From Cyclobacteriaceae bacterium (GTDB taxonomy: Bacteria; Bacteroidota; Bacteroidia; Cytophagales; Cyclobacteriaceae), in NCBI GenBank assembly GCA_023151255.1, contig JAKLJG010000006.1:62001-126000 (forward strand): a stretch of 64,000 bases of DNA, written 5' to 3'. A program made the translations under genes and the position numbers. Shown here one piece after another: positions 26,027 through 34,571 of this stretch; the first letter of the stretch is position 1; every line of letters starts with the position of its first letter. The notes under the pieces were generated by a model. That model was not told where the DNA came from. It saw nothing but the letters and a program-made list of their open reading frames with translations, and did not search any database.

Positions 26027-26069
26027 ATGAGTATTGTCCGATTTCAGACACTTATGTGCACAATCGGAC
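26012..26069. repeat. Competing inverted repeats after the OmpA-like gene
   Basis: CCGATTGTGTAC at 26012-26023 can pair with GTGCACAATCGG at 26056-26067 (12 pairs, one G-T). A second 5' arm, GTCCGATT at 26036-26043, pairs perfectly with AATCGGAC at 26062-26069. Both structures need the same 3' arm, so only one can form. No T-run follows. Confidence 0.4.
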
Positions 26070-26173
26070 GCACAACAAAACCAAAACCAACAAAATAACC
26101 CTACAATCTCGTTGGCACTAAAATTGGCTATCTGCCCCTGCGCCATTATGCCGGTAATTTTAGTTTTTAGCCT

Positions 26174-26860
26174 ATGATCCAACTTCAGGATATTGACAAA
26201 TACATTGACAGCCGTTTTCAGCGCACCTTCATCCTGAAAGGGATTAATCTTACCATACAACAGGGAGAATTTGTAACCATCATGGGACCCAGTGGCGCGG
26301 GTAAATCAACCCTGATGAATATTATCGGCATGCTCGATGAGCCTTCGGCCGGTGAGTACTATTTTTTTGATGAGCCGGTGCATAAAATGAAAGAGAAGCA
26401 GAAATCCGACATGCACAAGAACTACATCGGATTTATCTTCCAGGCTTACCACCTCATTGATGAGTTAACGGTGTATGAGAATATTGAAACTCCTTTGTTA
26501 TATAAAGGTATAAACAGCAGCCTGCGCAAAAGTTTGGTGGCCGATATTCTCGACCGGTTTAATATGGTGGCCAAGAAAGATCTATTCCCCGAGCAACTCT
26601 CAGGCGGACAGCAACAGTTGGTGGGGGTAGCAAGAGCCATTGTGGGCGAACCTAAATTGTTGCTGGCCGATGAGCCAACGGGTAATCTTCATTCAGAACA
26701 AGGCAAGCAGATTATGGAAATCTTCAAAAAACTAAATGCCGAAGGGATGACCATTATTCAGGTTACCCACTCCGAAGAAAATGCACGCTATGGCAAACGC
26801 ATTGTACGGCTGGCCGATGGCGCAGTAGTGATGGATGAAAAAATACTGGAACATGCTTAA
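26174..26860 (+). CDS. ABC transporter ATPase, MacB/LolD type
   Basis: A 228-residue ATPase. Walker A is MGPSGAGKST, the signature is LSGGQQQLVGVARAI, Walker B is LLLADEPTGNL, and the Q-loop is in FIFQAYHLID. This combination is typical of MacB, LolD and FtsE-like export ATPases. A TolC-family gene overlaps its 3' end by 8 bases, but no permease gene is beside it, so the transporter partner is encoded elsewhere. It is likely part of an efflux or lipoprotein-release machine. Confidence 0.9.
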   Translation: MIQLQDIDKYIDSRFQRTFILKGINLTIQQGEFVTIMGPSGAGKSTLMNIIGMLDEPSAGEYYFFDEPVHKMKEKQKSDMHKNYIGFIFQAYHLIDELTVYENIETPLLYKGINSSLRKSLVADILDRFNMVAKKDLFPEQLSGGQQQLVGVARAIVGEPKLLLADEPTGNLHSEQGKQIMEIFKKLNAEGMTIIQVTHSEENARYGKRIVRLADGAVVMDEKILEHA

Positions 26861-28220
26861 TACCATAAAGAAGTTACTCATCGCTATTACCGGGTGGTGC
26901 ATCGCATTAAGTTTACCGGCTCAAAATACCCCGACAAAGCTCACATTTAAGGAAGCTGTAAAGATTGGCCTTGAAAGGAACCCTGCTCTTAACCAGGAGA
27001 AAAATAATTTGGTAACATCAACTGCAACAAAAACCAGTAGTTTGCTGCAGTTAACACCTCAGGTTAACATTTCCGGTAATGCCGGCCGAAATGATGGTAA
27101 CTCATTCAATCAACAGCAAGGAGCTGTGGTTAACGGTATTCTTGATTTTGTAGGAGCAAACATTAATGCAAGCATGCCGCTATTTAATGGGCTTAATAAC
27201 GTAAATACGTACAGGCAATCGGTTAATCAACTTGATGCCCAGTCGCAGTTGGTGCACCGCACCAGCCAGGATGTTATCCGCAATGTAGCTGCCCAGTACC
27301 TCACCTGCCTGTTGGATAAGCAACTGTTGGCTATTCAGGAGCGTAATTTGGAAACCCAGCAAAAACAATACGACCAGATTAAAGAGCAAGTTGCTGCCGG
27401 AAGCCGGGCCGAAGTGGATTTATATAACCAGGAATACCAGGTAAAAAATGCGCAGTTACTCGTGATCCGGGCTGCCAATACGCTGCGTAACGACATGATT
27501 GTGTTGGCACAAACTATTCAACTTGATCCTTCGGTACCCTTTGAATTAGCAGAACCCGAATGGGATTTGAATTTAGTTATGGAGGAACTTGAACTAGCCG
27601 ATATGTACACCACGGCTATTGAAAGGCGTGGCGATCTCGCTTCGGCCCGATTCAATGAAAAAGCCTCTCAATTGGGTTATCAGGCAGTAAAAGGAACTTA
27701 TTACCCCCGTTTTTCTTTATTTGCCCAATACGGATCCCGGTACAACTATATACATCCGACAGAAAATTTTAACCCTGAAAACCGAACCTTTAACCAGCAA
27801 TTCTTTGAAGACAATCTTCAACTTACCTATGGCATGTCATTTACGATACCTATCTACGGAGGTTTCAATACCCGCTCAACCGTAATACGCAATAAAATGG
27901 CCTATCAAAACGCAAAGCTCAATGCCGAGAATACCGAACTCACTGTGAAGAGTGATGTGCAACGGGCCTATCAGAATTATTATGATGTGCGAACCGGCTA
28001 TGATGCTGCTACAGCTCAACTTAAGGCGGCCGAACTGTCATTTAGCCTGGAACAGGAACGCTACAACCTGGGCATTACCGATATTGTTTCCCTGACCCAG
28101 GCCAACCAAAACTATTTTCGTGCTCAGGCCGATTTTGCAAGTGCTAAATACACCCTGTTGTTCCAGAAGATATTAATTAATTACGCTACCGGAACGCTGA
28201 AGTTTGAGGATATACCCTAA
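26853..28220 (+). CDS. TolC-family outer-membrane efflux protein
   Basis: A 455-residue exported channel protein of the TolC/OEP family, which forms trimeric exit ducts through the outer membrane. It has a signal peptide (cleavage near LSLPAQ), two long alpha-helical hairpins with many glutamine and asparagine residues, and the usual strand pair near SLFAQYGSRYNY. I chose the ATG at 26853, which overlaps the ATPase stop by 8 bases and leaves a proper signal peptide; an ATG at 26835 would add six residues. An intrinsic terminator follows 4 bases past the stop. Confidence 0.9.
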   Translation: MLNTIKKLLIAITGWCIALSLPAQNTPTKLTFKEAVKIGLERNPALNQEKNNLVTSTATKTSSLLQLTPQVNISGNAGRNDGNSFNQQQGAVVNGILDFVGANINASMPLFNGLNNVNTYRQSVNQLDAQSQLVHRTSQDVIRNVAAQYLTCLLDKQLLAIQERNLETQQKQYDQIKEQVAAGSRAEVDLYNQEYQVKNAQLLVIRAANTLRNDMIVLAQTIQLDPSVPFELAEPEWDLNLVMEELELADMYTTAIERRGDLASARFNEKASQLGYQAVKGTYYPRFSLFAQYGSRYNYIHPTENFNPENRTFNQQFFEDNLQLTYGMSFTIPIYGGFNTRSTVIRNKMAYQNAKLNAENTELTVKSDVQRAYQNYYDVRTGYDAATAQLKAAELSFSLEQERYNLGITDIVSLTQANQNYFRAQADFASAKYTLLFQKILINYATGTLKFEDIP

Positions 28221-28223
28221 ACA

Positions 28224-28245
28224 AGCCTGATTTTCAGGCTTTTTA
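28224..28245 (+). terminator. Intrinsic terminator after the TolC-family gene
   Basis: AGCCTGA at 28224-28230 pairs with TCAGGCT at 28234-28240 around TTT, followed by a run of T (28240-28245). It closes the ABC/TolC transcript. Confidence 0.85.
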
Positions 28246-28302
28246 TGCGATTTAAGAGGTACTCAAAATCAGGCCAACCTTCGTTATTCTGCTTAAAATC
28301 AA

Positions 28303-28310
28303 TACCTTTG
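28303..28310 (+). promoter_or_regulatory. Putative rpsA -7 element TAnnTTTG
   Basis: TACCTTTG exactly matches the Bacteroidota -7 element; it would start an mRNA leader of about 105 bases before the rpsA ATG at 28424. No clear -33 TTG is seen. The long leader leaves room for translational control, but no structure was identified. Confidence 0.45.
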
Positions 28311-28423
28311 CAGCCCCCATCCGGGTGGAGGGGTCATCAGGGTAAAACCTTGGTGAATGGTTTAACTTAAAACGTGCGGCTGGCTGGCCCGGCTTCCGCA
28401 TGTAACAGGGCAATTTATTTTTT

Positions 28424-30424
28424 ATGGCAAAAGAGAAAGAAAAAAAGAAGGCTACTCCCGAGGAACTGGTTGAGGAGTTAAAGGCCAGCAAGAAAAAAGC
28501 CAAGACCGTTGCTGAGATCGATGAAATCGATCCACTGGAAGAAGCCAAAGCCTTCAAAAAGGAAACCGAGGAAATTGACACCGAGGCGATTCCGGTTACC
28601 GAACTAAAAAAGGGACTTAAAACACTGCAAACGCCCGGTGCGTTTGACTGGGATGCATTTCAGCGAAAAGGATTTGGCGAAGGTTATTCCGCCAAAGACC
28701 GCGAAGAAATGGAAAAACTTTATTCCGGAACTGTTACCACAGTAAACCGTGGAGAGGTGGTTAACGGCATTGTGGTTGGCATCAATGACCGCGATGTTAT
28801 CCTGAACATCGGATTTAAATCAGATGGCCTGGTGCCTCTTGCCGAATTTAAAGATCAACCTGATTTGAAGATTGGCGACCAGGTAGAAATTTTTATAGAA
28901 GAACGCGAAGATAAAATGGGTCAACTCATCCTAAGCCGTAGAAAGGCTAAGCTGGTTAAAGGATGGGAGCGCATACAAAAGGCTCTTGACGAAGACCTGG
29001 TAATTGAAGGTTTTGTAAAGCGCAGAACAAAAGGTGGGTTGATTGTGGACGTATATGGTATTGAAGCTTTCTTGCCGGGTTCACAGATTGATGTAAAACC
29101 TATCCGCGATTTCGACATTTATGTGAATAAGGCCATGGAGGTAAAGGTGGTGAAAATCAATTACACCAACGATAACGTAGTGGTTTCGCATAAGGTGTTG
29201 ATTGAAAAAGACCTCGAAGAACAGAAGGTGGCCATCCTGAGCAACCTGGAAAAAGGCCAGGTGCTGGAAGGAACCATCAAGAACATGACCAACTTTGGTG
29301 TATTTATTGACCTGGGTGGCGTGGATGGCCTGTTGCACATTACCGACATATCGTGGGGACGTATCAACCATCCCGAAGAAGTGCTTAAACTGGATCAGGT
29401 GGTTAAAGTGGTGGTGCTCGACTTCGATGAAGACAAGAAGCGCATCAGCCTGGGCATGAAGCAGCTTACCCCGCACCCGTGGGATTCGCTGCCGGCCGAT
29501 GTGCAGGTTGGCTCACGCGTAAAAGGCCGCATTGTTAATGTGGCTGATTATGGTGCATTCCTTGAACTGCAACCGGGCGTTGAAGGACTTATCCACGTAA
29601 GCGAAATGAGTTGGTCACAACACCTGCGCAACCCGCAGGATTTTATGAAAGTAGGGGATGAGGTTGAGGCCGTAGTATTAACTATTGATCGCGAGGAACG
29701 AAAAATGTCATTGGGTATAAAACAACTCACTGAAGATCCGTGGACTCGTCAGGATATACTAACCAAATACGCTATCGGTACCCGCCACGAAGGCATCGTG
29801 CGTAACCTGACCAACTTCGGTTTATTTATCGAACTGGAGGAAGGCATTGATGGATTGGTTCACGTATCGGACTTGAGCTGGACTAAGAAGATTAAGCATC
29901 CTTCGGAGTTTATTAAAGTAGGCGAGAAGATGCAGGTTGTGGTGCTTGAACTGGATGCGGCTAACCGCAGGCTGGCCCTCAGCCATAAGCACCTCGAAGA
30001 AAATCCCTGGGATACCTTCGAAACAATCTTTACGGTAGGGTCGGTTCATAAGTGTACCATCATCAGCAAAAATGATAAAGGTGCAGTGCTGGAACTTCCT
30101 TATGGTATTGAAGGATTCTGCGCTTTGAAAAACCTGGCGAAGGAAGACGGCTCAAAAGCCGAAGTAGGCGATTCGCTTGACTTTAAAGTACTTGAGTTTT
30201 CGAAAGAAGACCGCAGAATTGTACTTTCACATAAGGCCGTATATTCAACTGCCGAGGAAGACAAAGCACCTGCCAAGAAAGGCGCAGCCAAGTCGGCACC
30301 AAAAGGCAAAACGATTGATAAGATCAACCAGGAAGTTGAAAAGTCAACCTTGGGCGACCTGGAAGCGTTAAGTGCTTTGAAAAGCAAGATGAATGCACCG
30401 AAAGGTGAAGATAAAACGGAGTAA
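28424..30424 (+). CDS. rpsA: 30S ribosomal protein S1
   Basis: RNA-binding ribosomal protein that helps capture mRNA, which may matter here because few ribosome binding sites are seen. 666 residues against about 557 in Escherichia coli. Six S1 (OB-fold) repeats run from about residue 107 to 610, for example VLEGTIKNMTNFGVFIDLGG and VEGLIHVSEMSW. The extra length comes from a Lys/Glu-rich N-terminal extension of about 100 residues and a Lys/Ala-rich tail. The gene stands alone, with its own promoter match and terminator. Confidence 0.95.
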   Translation: MAKEKEKKKATPEELVEELKASKKKAKTVAEIDEIDPLEEAKAFKKETEEIDTEAIPVTELKKGLKTLQTPGAFDWDAFQRKGFGEGYSAKDREEMEKLYSGTVTTVNRGEVVNGIVVGINDRDVILNIGFKSDGLVPLAEFKDQPDLKIGDQVEIFIEEREDKMGQLILSRRKAKLVKGWERIQKALDEDLVIEGFVKRRTKGGLIVDVYGIEAFLPGSQIDVKPIRDFDIYVNKAMEVKVVKINYTNDNVVVSHKVLIEKDLEEQKVAILSNLEKGQVLEGTIKNMTNFGVFIDLGGVDGLLHITDISWGRINHPEEVLKLDQVVKVVVLDFDEDKKRISLGMKQLTPHPWDSLPADVQVGSRVKGRIVNVADYGAFLELQPGVEGLIHVSEMSWSQHLRNPQDFMKVGDEVEAVVLTIDREERKMSLGIKQLTEDPWTRQDILTKYAIGTRHEGIVRNLTNFGLFIELEEGIDGLVHVSDLSWTKKIKHPSEFIKVGEKMQVVVLELDAANRRLALSHKHLEENPWDTFETIFTVGSVHKCTIISKNDKGAVLELPYGIEGFCALKNLAKEDGSKAEVGDSLDFKVLEFSKEDRRIVLSHKAVYSTAEEDKAPAKKGAAKSAPKGKTIDKINQEVEKSTLGDLEALSALKSKMNAPKGEDKTE

Positions 30425-30444
30425 CTTTTTGAATCCGATTCAAG

Positions 30445-30472
30445 AGGTGGCTTCGGCCACCTTTTGTTTTTT
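30445..30472 (+). terminator. Intrinsic terminator of rpsA
   Basis: AGGTGGC at 30445-30451 and GCCACCT at 30456-30462 form a perfect 7-base stem closed by a TTCG tetraloop, followed by TTTGTTTTTT. It is a strong rho-independent terminator. Confidence 0.92.
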
Positions 30473-30499
30473 GGTTCATCCATGAATTTTATAGTTTTG
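30471..30499 (+). promoter_or_regulatory. Promoter of tRNA-Cys
   Basis: TTG at 30471-30473, 18 bases, then TAGTTTTG at 30492-30499 fit the Bacteroidota TTG/TAnnTTTG promoter with ideal spacing, about 13 bases before the tRNA 5' end. The -33 element lies inside the T-run of the rpsA terminator. Confidence 0.6.
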
Positions 30500-30511
30500 C
30501 TCAACTTCTAA

Positions 30512-30582
30512 GGTTCCGTGGCCGAGTGGCTAGGCTGAGCTCTGCAAAAGCTCCTACAGCGGTTCGAATCCGCTCGGAACCT
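30512..30582 (+). tRNA. tRNA-Cys (anticodon GCA)
   Basis: A 71-base cloverleaf. Acceptor GGTTCCG pairs with CGGAACC. The anticodon stem GAGCT/AGCTC encloses CTGCAAA with anticodon GCA, and the T arm has GTTCGAAT. CCA is not encoded. It has its own promoter match and lies between rpsA and the pantothenate operon. Confidence 0.95.
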
Positions 30583-30783
30583 CACCGTCAGCGCTGATTG
30601 TTTACCGCGACTGATGTTGCTTGTTTAATTTGAAAATTAATCGGACTTGATCCATGCGACAGGTACCCGCTATACATCAGGCAGTATTCGCGCCCGTTGA
30701 ACCACATGGTTTAACACGGGCCATTCTCTATCCGCATACTGCATGCACCGGGTATCGGTTCAACTCACCAAAACCCGGTTTCG

Positions 30784-31572
30784 ATGACCAATGTGCTTGA
30801 CTTTGAAAAAAAGAAACAATCGGGCAGCCCGATTACGATAGTAACCTGCTACGATTACGGGTCAGCTCGTATAATTAGTGAAACCAGTATTGACGCTGTT
30901 TTGGTTGGCGATAGCGTTGCGATGGTCGTGCATGGATTTCCTTCTACTGTATATGCCGATGTGGAAATGATTGCCTGTCATACAGCAGCCGTACATCGGG
31001 GCTTAACAGGAAAATTCCTTATTGCCGATTTACCATTTTTGGCACACCGTAAAGGAAAACGTTACTTAATGCAAAGTATTGATAAGTTGATGAAAGCCGG
31101 AGCGCAGGCGGTTAAGATTGAAGGCGCAGATGACATACTGGATACCATTGAATACGTGGTGAAGTCGGGCATACCGGTTATGGGCCACCTGGGGCTTACT
31201 CCGCAGTCGTACCACCAACTAGGTGGATTTCGCCTGCAGGGAGCGGAGGAGGAGTCAGCTAATCAAATCGAATTTTATGCTAAAAAGCTGGAAGATGCCG
31301 GAGTTTTCTCACTGGTTCTTGAAATGGTTCCTGCTGTACTTGCCTCAAGAATTACCAACACCCTAACGGTGCCAACCATTGGTATTGGTGCCGGCCCACA
31401 TACCAGTGGTCAGGTACTGGTGTACCAGGATTTGTTGGGTCTTACCAAAAATTTTGAGCCGAGGTTTCTGAAGAAATACCTTAACGGATTTGAATTACTG
31501 AAAATTGCGTTGCAGCAATTTGATGAGGAGGTTAAACAGAAGCGGTTTCCGACCGACCAACACAGCTATTGA
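30784..31572 (+). CDS. panB: 3-methyl-2-oxobutanoate hydroxymethyltransferase
   Basis: First committed enzyme of pantothenate synthesis: it adds a hydroxymethyl group from methylenetetrahydrofolate to ketoisovalerate. 262 residues, the usual size. Family motifs are VTCYDYGSARIIS, VGDSVAMVVHG, KAGAQAVKIEGA with the substrate lysine, and PVMGHLGLTPQS. It starts the four-gene pan operon. The 201 bases before it follow tRNA-Cys and hold a rough inverted repeat (about 30692-30719) but no clear promoter. The stop overlaps the panC start (TGATG). Confidence 0.95.
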   Translation: MTNVLDFEKKKQSGSPITIVTCYDYGSARIISETSIDAVLVGDSVAMVVHGFPSTVYADVEMIACHTAAVHRGLTGKFLIADLPFLAHRKGKRYLMQSIDKLMKAGAQAVKIEGADDILDTIEYVVKSGIPVMGHLGLTPQSYHQLGGFRLQGAEEESANQIEFYAKKLEDAGVFSLVLEMVPAVLASRITNTLTVPTIGIGAGPHTSGQVLVYQDLLGLTKNFEPRFLKKYLNGFELLKIALQQFDEEVKQKRFPTDQHSY

Positions 31573-32348
31573 TGACCCGCATAATTCGTACAGTTGAAGA
31601 ATGGCAAATCCTGCGGAGTGAACTGAAATACTCCGATACCCTGGGGTTTGTGCCCACTATGGGCGCTTTGCATGCAGGTCATGCAAGTTTGATTAAGCGC
31701 TCCATTAGTGAGAATGGCTACACGGTGGTAAGCATCTTCGTAAACCCCACTCAGTTCAACAACCCAGACGACCTGAAGCGGTACCCGCGCACCGAATCAG
31801 AAGATCTTAACCAACTTGAAAAATTACAGGTTGATTATGCTTTTATACCCGATTATCAATCAATCTATCCTGATGATTTTTATTATAAGGTAACTGAAAA
31901 TAATCTCAGCCTGACGATGGAGGGTACCGGCCGGCCCGGCCATTTTGATGGGGTGCTAACCGTGGTCATGAAATTATTGAATATCATACGGCCCACGCGC
32001 AGCTACTTTGGCGAAAAGGATTACCAGCAGTACATGCTTGTAAAAAAGATGAGCGAGGCATTTTTTATGAATGTTGAAGTCATTCCATGTCCTACCGTTC
32101 GCGACAGCGATGGACTGGCCTTAAGTTCCCGCAATGTATTGCTAAGTAAGGAAGATCGGCAGCGTGCCCCGCTCTTTGCACAACTGCTGCAGTCAGATAA
32201 AACTGCTGAACAGGTAAAAGTCGAACTGCAACAATCTGGTTTTGCTGTTGACTACATTACCGATTTTGAAGGGAGGCGATACGGTGCAGTATACCTGGGC
32301 AAAGTTAGGCTTATTGATAACATTGAGTTAAAGCAGAACGTGTCATGA
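31572..32348 (+). CDS. panC: Pantothenate synthetase
   Basis: Joins pantoate and beta-alanine with ATP to give pantothenate. 258 residues from the ATG at 31572, which shares its A with the panB stop (TGATG). A TTG three bases upstream would add one residue but is less likely. It has the HIGH-like motif MGALHAGHASLI, FVNPTQFN, the KMSKS-like and substrate loops such as FGEKDYQQ, and DGLALSSRN. The next gene, coaX, overlaps by 4 bases (ATGA). Confidence 0.95.
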   Translation: MTRIIRTVEEWQILRSELKYSDTLGFVPTMGALHAGHASLIKRSISENGYTVVSIFVNPTQFNNPDDLKRYPRTESEDLNQLEKLQVDYAFIPDYQSIYPDDFYYKVTENNLSLTMEGTGRPGHFDGVLTVVMKLLNIIRPTRSYFGEKDYQQYMLVKKMSEAFFMNVEVIPCPTVRDSDGLALSSRNVLLSKEDRQRAPLFAQLLQSDKTAEQVKVELQQSGFAVDYITDFEGRRYGAVYLGKVRLIDNIELKQNVS

Positions 32349-33127
32349 TACTTTGTTTAGATGCCGGCAACACCACTATTCATGGCGGAGTTTTCAACGG
32401 TAACGAATTGGTTACACAGTTTCGAAAAATGTCAAAGCAACAGTTTTCTGCCGATGAGGCCGGACTGTTTTTTAAAGCGGCCCTGAAGGAAAACCAGGTT
32501 GATGTGAATCAGGTAACCGGTATTTCTATTTGCAGCGTGGTACCCAGTATTAATCATTCGTTACGCGGGGCATGTCAGCGCTACCTTGGTATTGATCCGT
32601 TTTTTTTGAAACCGGGTGTAAAAACCGGGCTACGAATAAAATACAGGAATCCGCTGGAAGTGGGGGCAGATCGCATAGCCAACGCTATTGCGGGTATAAC
32701 CCATTACCCTGATCGCAACCTGGTAATCATTGATTTTGGCACGGCCACCACCTTTTGTGTTATCAGCAAAGAGAAGGATTATCTGGGCGGCATTATTGTT
32801 CCGGGTGTTCGTATATCGATGGAAGCACTTGAGCGCGAAACCGCTCAACTGCCGGTGGTTGAGATTGTAGCCGTGGATTCTATTGTAGGCCGCTCAACGG
32901 TTGAAAGCATCCAATCGGGCTTGTACCACGGGCAGATAGGCATGGTGCGGGAGTTGTTACGAGGAATTACAGCCGAGGCTTTCGAAGGCGAAAAACCCTT
33001 TGTGGTGGGTACCGGGGGCTTTTCACGTCTATTTGAAAATGCCGGATTGTTCGCTCAGCTAAACCCCACCCTGGTGCTGGAAGGATTAAATATTGCTTAC
33101 TCTTTAAATCATAAAACTGAAGTGTGA
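32345..33127 (+). CDS. coaX: Type III pantothenate kinase
   Basis: Phosphorylates pantothenate, the next step after panC on the way to coenzyme A. 260 residues, of the CoaX type, which belongs to the ASKHA fold and is not feedback-inhibited by CoA, unlike the E. coli enzyme. Motifs seen: [15 protein letters not shown] (phosphate loop), [23 protein letters not shown] and GGIIVPGV. The start overlaps the panC stop, and the stop overlaps the panD start, so kinase output is tied to pantothenate synthesis. Confidence 0.92.
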   Translation: MILCLDAGNTTIHGGVFNGNELVTQFRKMSKQQFSADEAGLFFKAALKENQVDVNQVTGISICSVVPSINHSLRGACQRYLGIDPFFLKPGVKTGLRIKYRNPLEVGADRIANAIAGITHYPDRNLVIIDFGTATTFCVISKEKDYLGGIIVPGVRISMEALERETAQLPVVEIVAVDSIVGRSTVESIQSGLYHGQIGMVRELLRGITAEAFEGEKPFVVGTGGFSRLFENAGLFAQLNPTLVLEGLNIAYSLNHKTEV

Positions 33128-33507
33128 TGATGCGTACCATGTTGAAGTCTAAAATCCACCGGGCAGTGGTTACCGGGTCGGATTTGAATTACGAAGGCTC
33201 GATTGCCATTGATACTGAATTATGTAAAGCGGCCGACTTGCTGGAGTTTGAGAAAGTGGAAATTTATAACATCAACAACGGTGCCCGGTTTTCAACCTAT
33301 GTGATACCGGGCAGGCGGGGGGAAGTCAGTTTAAATGGAGCAGCCGCCCGCATGGTGCAGCCTGGCGACTTAATTATTATCGCCAGTTATGTTAACCTTC
33401 TGGATGAAGAGGCAAAGAAAATAAAACCCAAAATTGTTATGGTTGATGAATCAAACGCTCCTCTTGCCGGAGTTGTTGCATTTGCTGCGGAAAAAGCGCT
33501 AAACTGA
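33127..33507 (+). CDS. panD: Aspartate 1-decarboxylase
   Basis: Makes beta-alanine from aspartate, the second substrate of panC. 126 residues from the ATG at 33127, which shares its A with the coaX stop. The pro-enzyme cleaves itself at the Gly-Ser bond in [10 protein letters not shown] to form the pyruvoyl cofactor. Other family features are [16 protein letters not shown] and [16 protein letters not shown]. It completes panB-panC-coaX-panD. No ketopantoate reductase (panE) is present in the window, so that step must be encoded elsewhere. Confidence 0.93.
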   Translation: MMRTMLKSKIHRAVVTGSDLNYEGSIAIDTELCKAADLLEFEKVEIYNINNGARFSTYVIPGRRGEVSLNGAAARMVQPGDLIIIASYVNLLDEEAKKIKPKIVMVDESNAPLAGVVAFAAEKALN

Positions 33508-33519
33508 TTTTAGAGACGT

Positions 33520-34518
33520 TTATTTTTTTATCCGCATAATGGTTGTTCCTGGCATGCGTATCGCATTAAGACTTTCGTCTTCTACAAGTTCAGGTATGTT
33601 AAACGCATTTCTATCAACACTGCCTTGCTGAATGTCGACAGCAGTTTGAATAATGTCCATGCCCATTACGCTTTTTACAATTTGTAGGGGCAGGCTTCCT
33701 GACATTTTTAAGAATTCTGCAAATCCTTCGCTGGTATGGTTAGCAAACAGTTCAGGATTAACCCTTGCCTGGGTTTCATTATAGTAGTAATCATACTGCC
33801 CAAGACTCCATTTCATCCGTATAATTTTACAAGGCAAGCCCATAATGGTAACTGCGCTATCAACTACGGTAACGGTAGGTTTGTCAGCTTCTCCACCAAG
33901 GGTAAGATCAACGGCCTCCTGCACTGAACATAGATCGTTTCCGGTTAACTCAAAGGTATAAATGATGTTGTCTGAGGGGTCATAAACTTTGGTGGTTTGC
34001 GCTTTATTGTTTCCAAACTGCGCATAATTCCCTAAACGGTAATTCACCCAAAGCGTATCAAACCATTTGCCTTCTTTGTTTATTTCGGCCATCAGCATTT
34101 CTTTGGTAATGCCCATTTTTTTAAACGCCCCGCCAACTTCCAAATCCTGGATGTACGTTATTATTCCCTGAAAACTGGTGTTGGCTTCGTTGTCTTCCAA
34201 CTCGCTGTTCCGGGCGAAGGTGGCCTTACTTACATCGGGGCATTGCTGAAATACAACTTTCCAGAGATTTTCTAATTCGGCCTGCGTGGCTTTATCCATG
34301 TCAATTACCTTTTTCTTCTTTAATTCTTTCTGGTGTTTTTTGCCGGCATTCAGAAAGCAGTTGCCCATTTCTTCGCCAAGCGCTTCGCTGCTGGTGTAAG
34401 TTTCAAGCTTAAGATTTTTGAAGCAGGCGCAAACATCATTGGCAAACGTTACAGTAATCTCTTGGGCGAATACCGGTGAGCAAAAGGTAAGAATCAATAA
34501 GGTGACAAGGGTCTTCAT
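33520..34518 (-). CDS. Secreted protein, DUF4412-like C-terminal part
   Basis: A 332-residue exported protein with signal peptide (cleavage near PVFAQ). The N-terminal third has several cysteines (NDVCACFKNL, GNCFLNAGKK and FQQCPD) and long charged helices. The C-terminal part has a beta-rich pattern with KWSLGQYDYYYNETQAR and NPELFANHTSEGF, similar to DUF4412-type proteins of Bacteroidota. No enzyme motif is visible. It lies between panD (convergent, 12 bases) and a solA-like gene. The family call is uncertain. Confidence 0.6.
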   Translation of the reverse strand: MKTLVTLLILTFCSPVFAQEITVTFANDVCACFKNLKLETYTSSEALGEEMGNCFLNAGKKHQKELKKKKVIDMDKATQAELENLWKVVFQQCPDVSKATFARNSELEDNEANTSFQGIITYIQDLEVGGAFKKMGITKEMLMAEINKEGKWFDTLWVNYRLGNYAQFGNNKAQTTKVYDPSDNIIYTFELTGNDLCSVQEAVDLTLGGEADKPTVTVVDSAVTIMGLPCKIIRMKWSLGQYDYYYNETQARVNPELFANHTSEGFAEFLKMSGSLPLQIVKSVMGMDIIQTAVDIQQGSVDRNAFNIPELVEDESLNAIRMPGTTIMRIKK

Positions 34519-34571
34519 AGGGCTAAGGGTTTGGTTTGTAGATTAAAGATAGGTCTTTACTCTGAATAGCA

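Noticed and set aside
30692-30719. Rough inverted repeat before panB as a riboswitch
   Set aside because: The stem has a mismatch and an insertion, no terminator follows, and no known riboswitch core is recognised.
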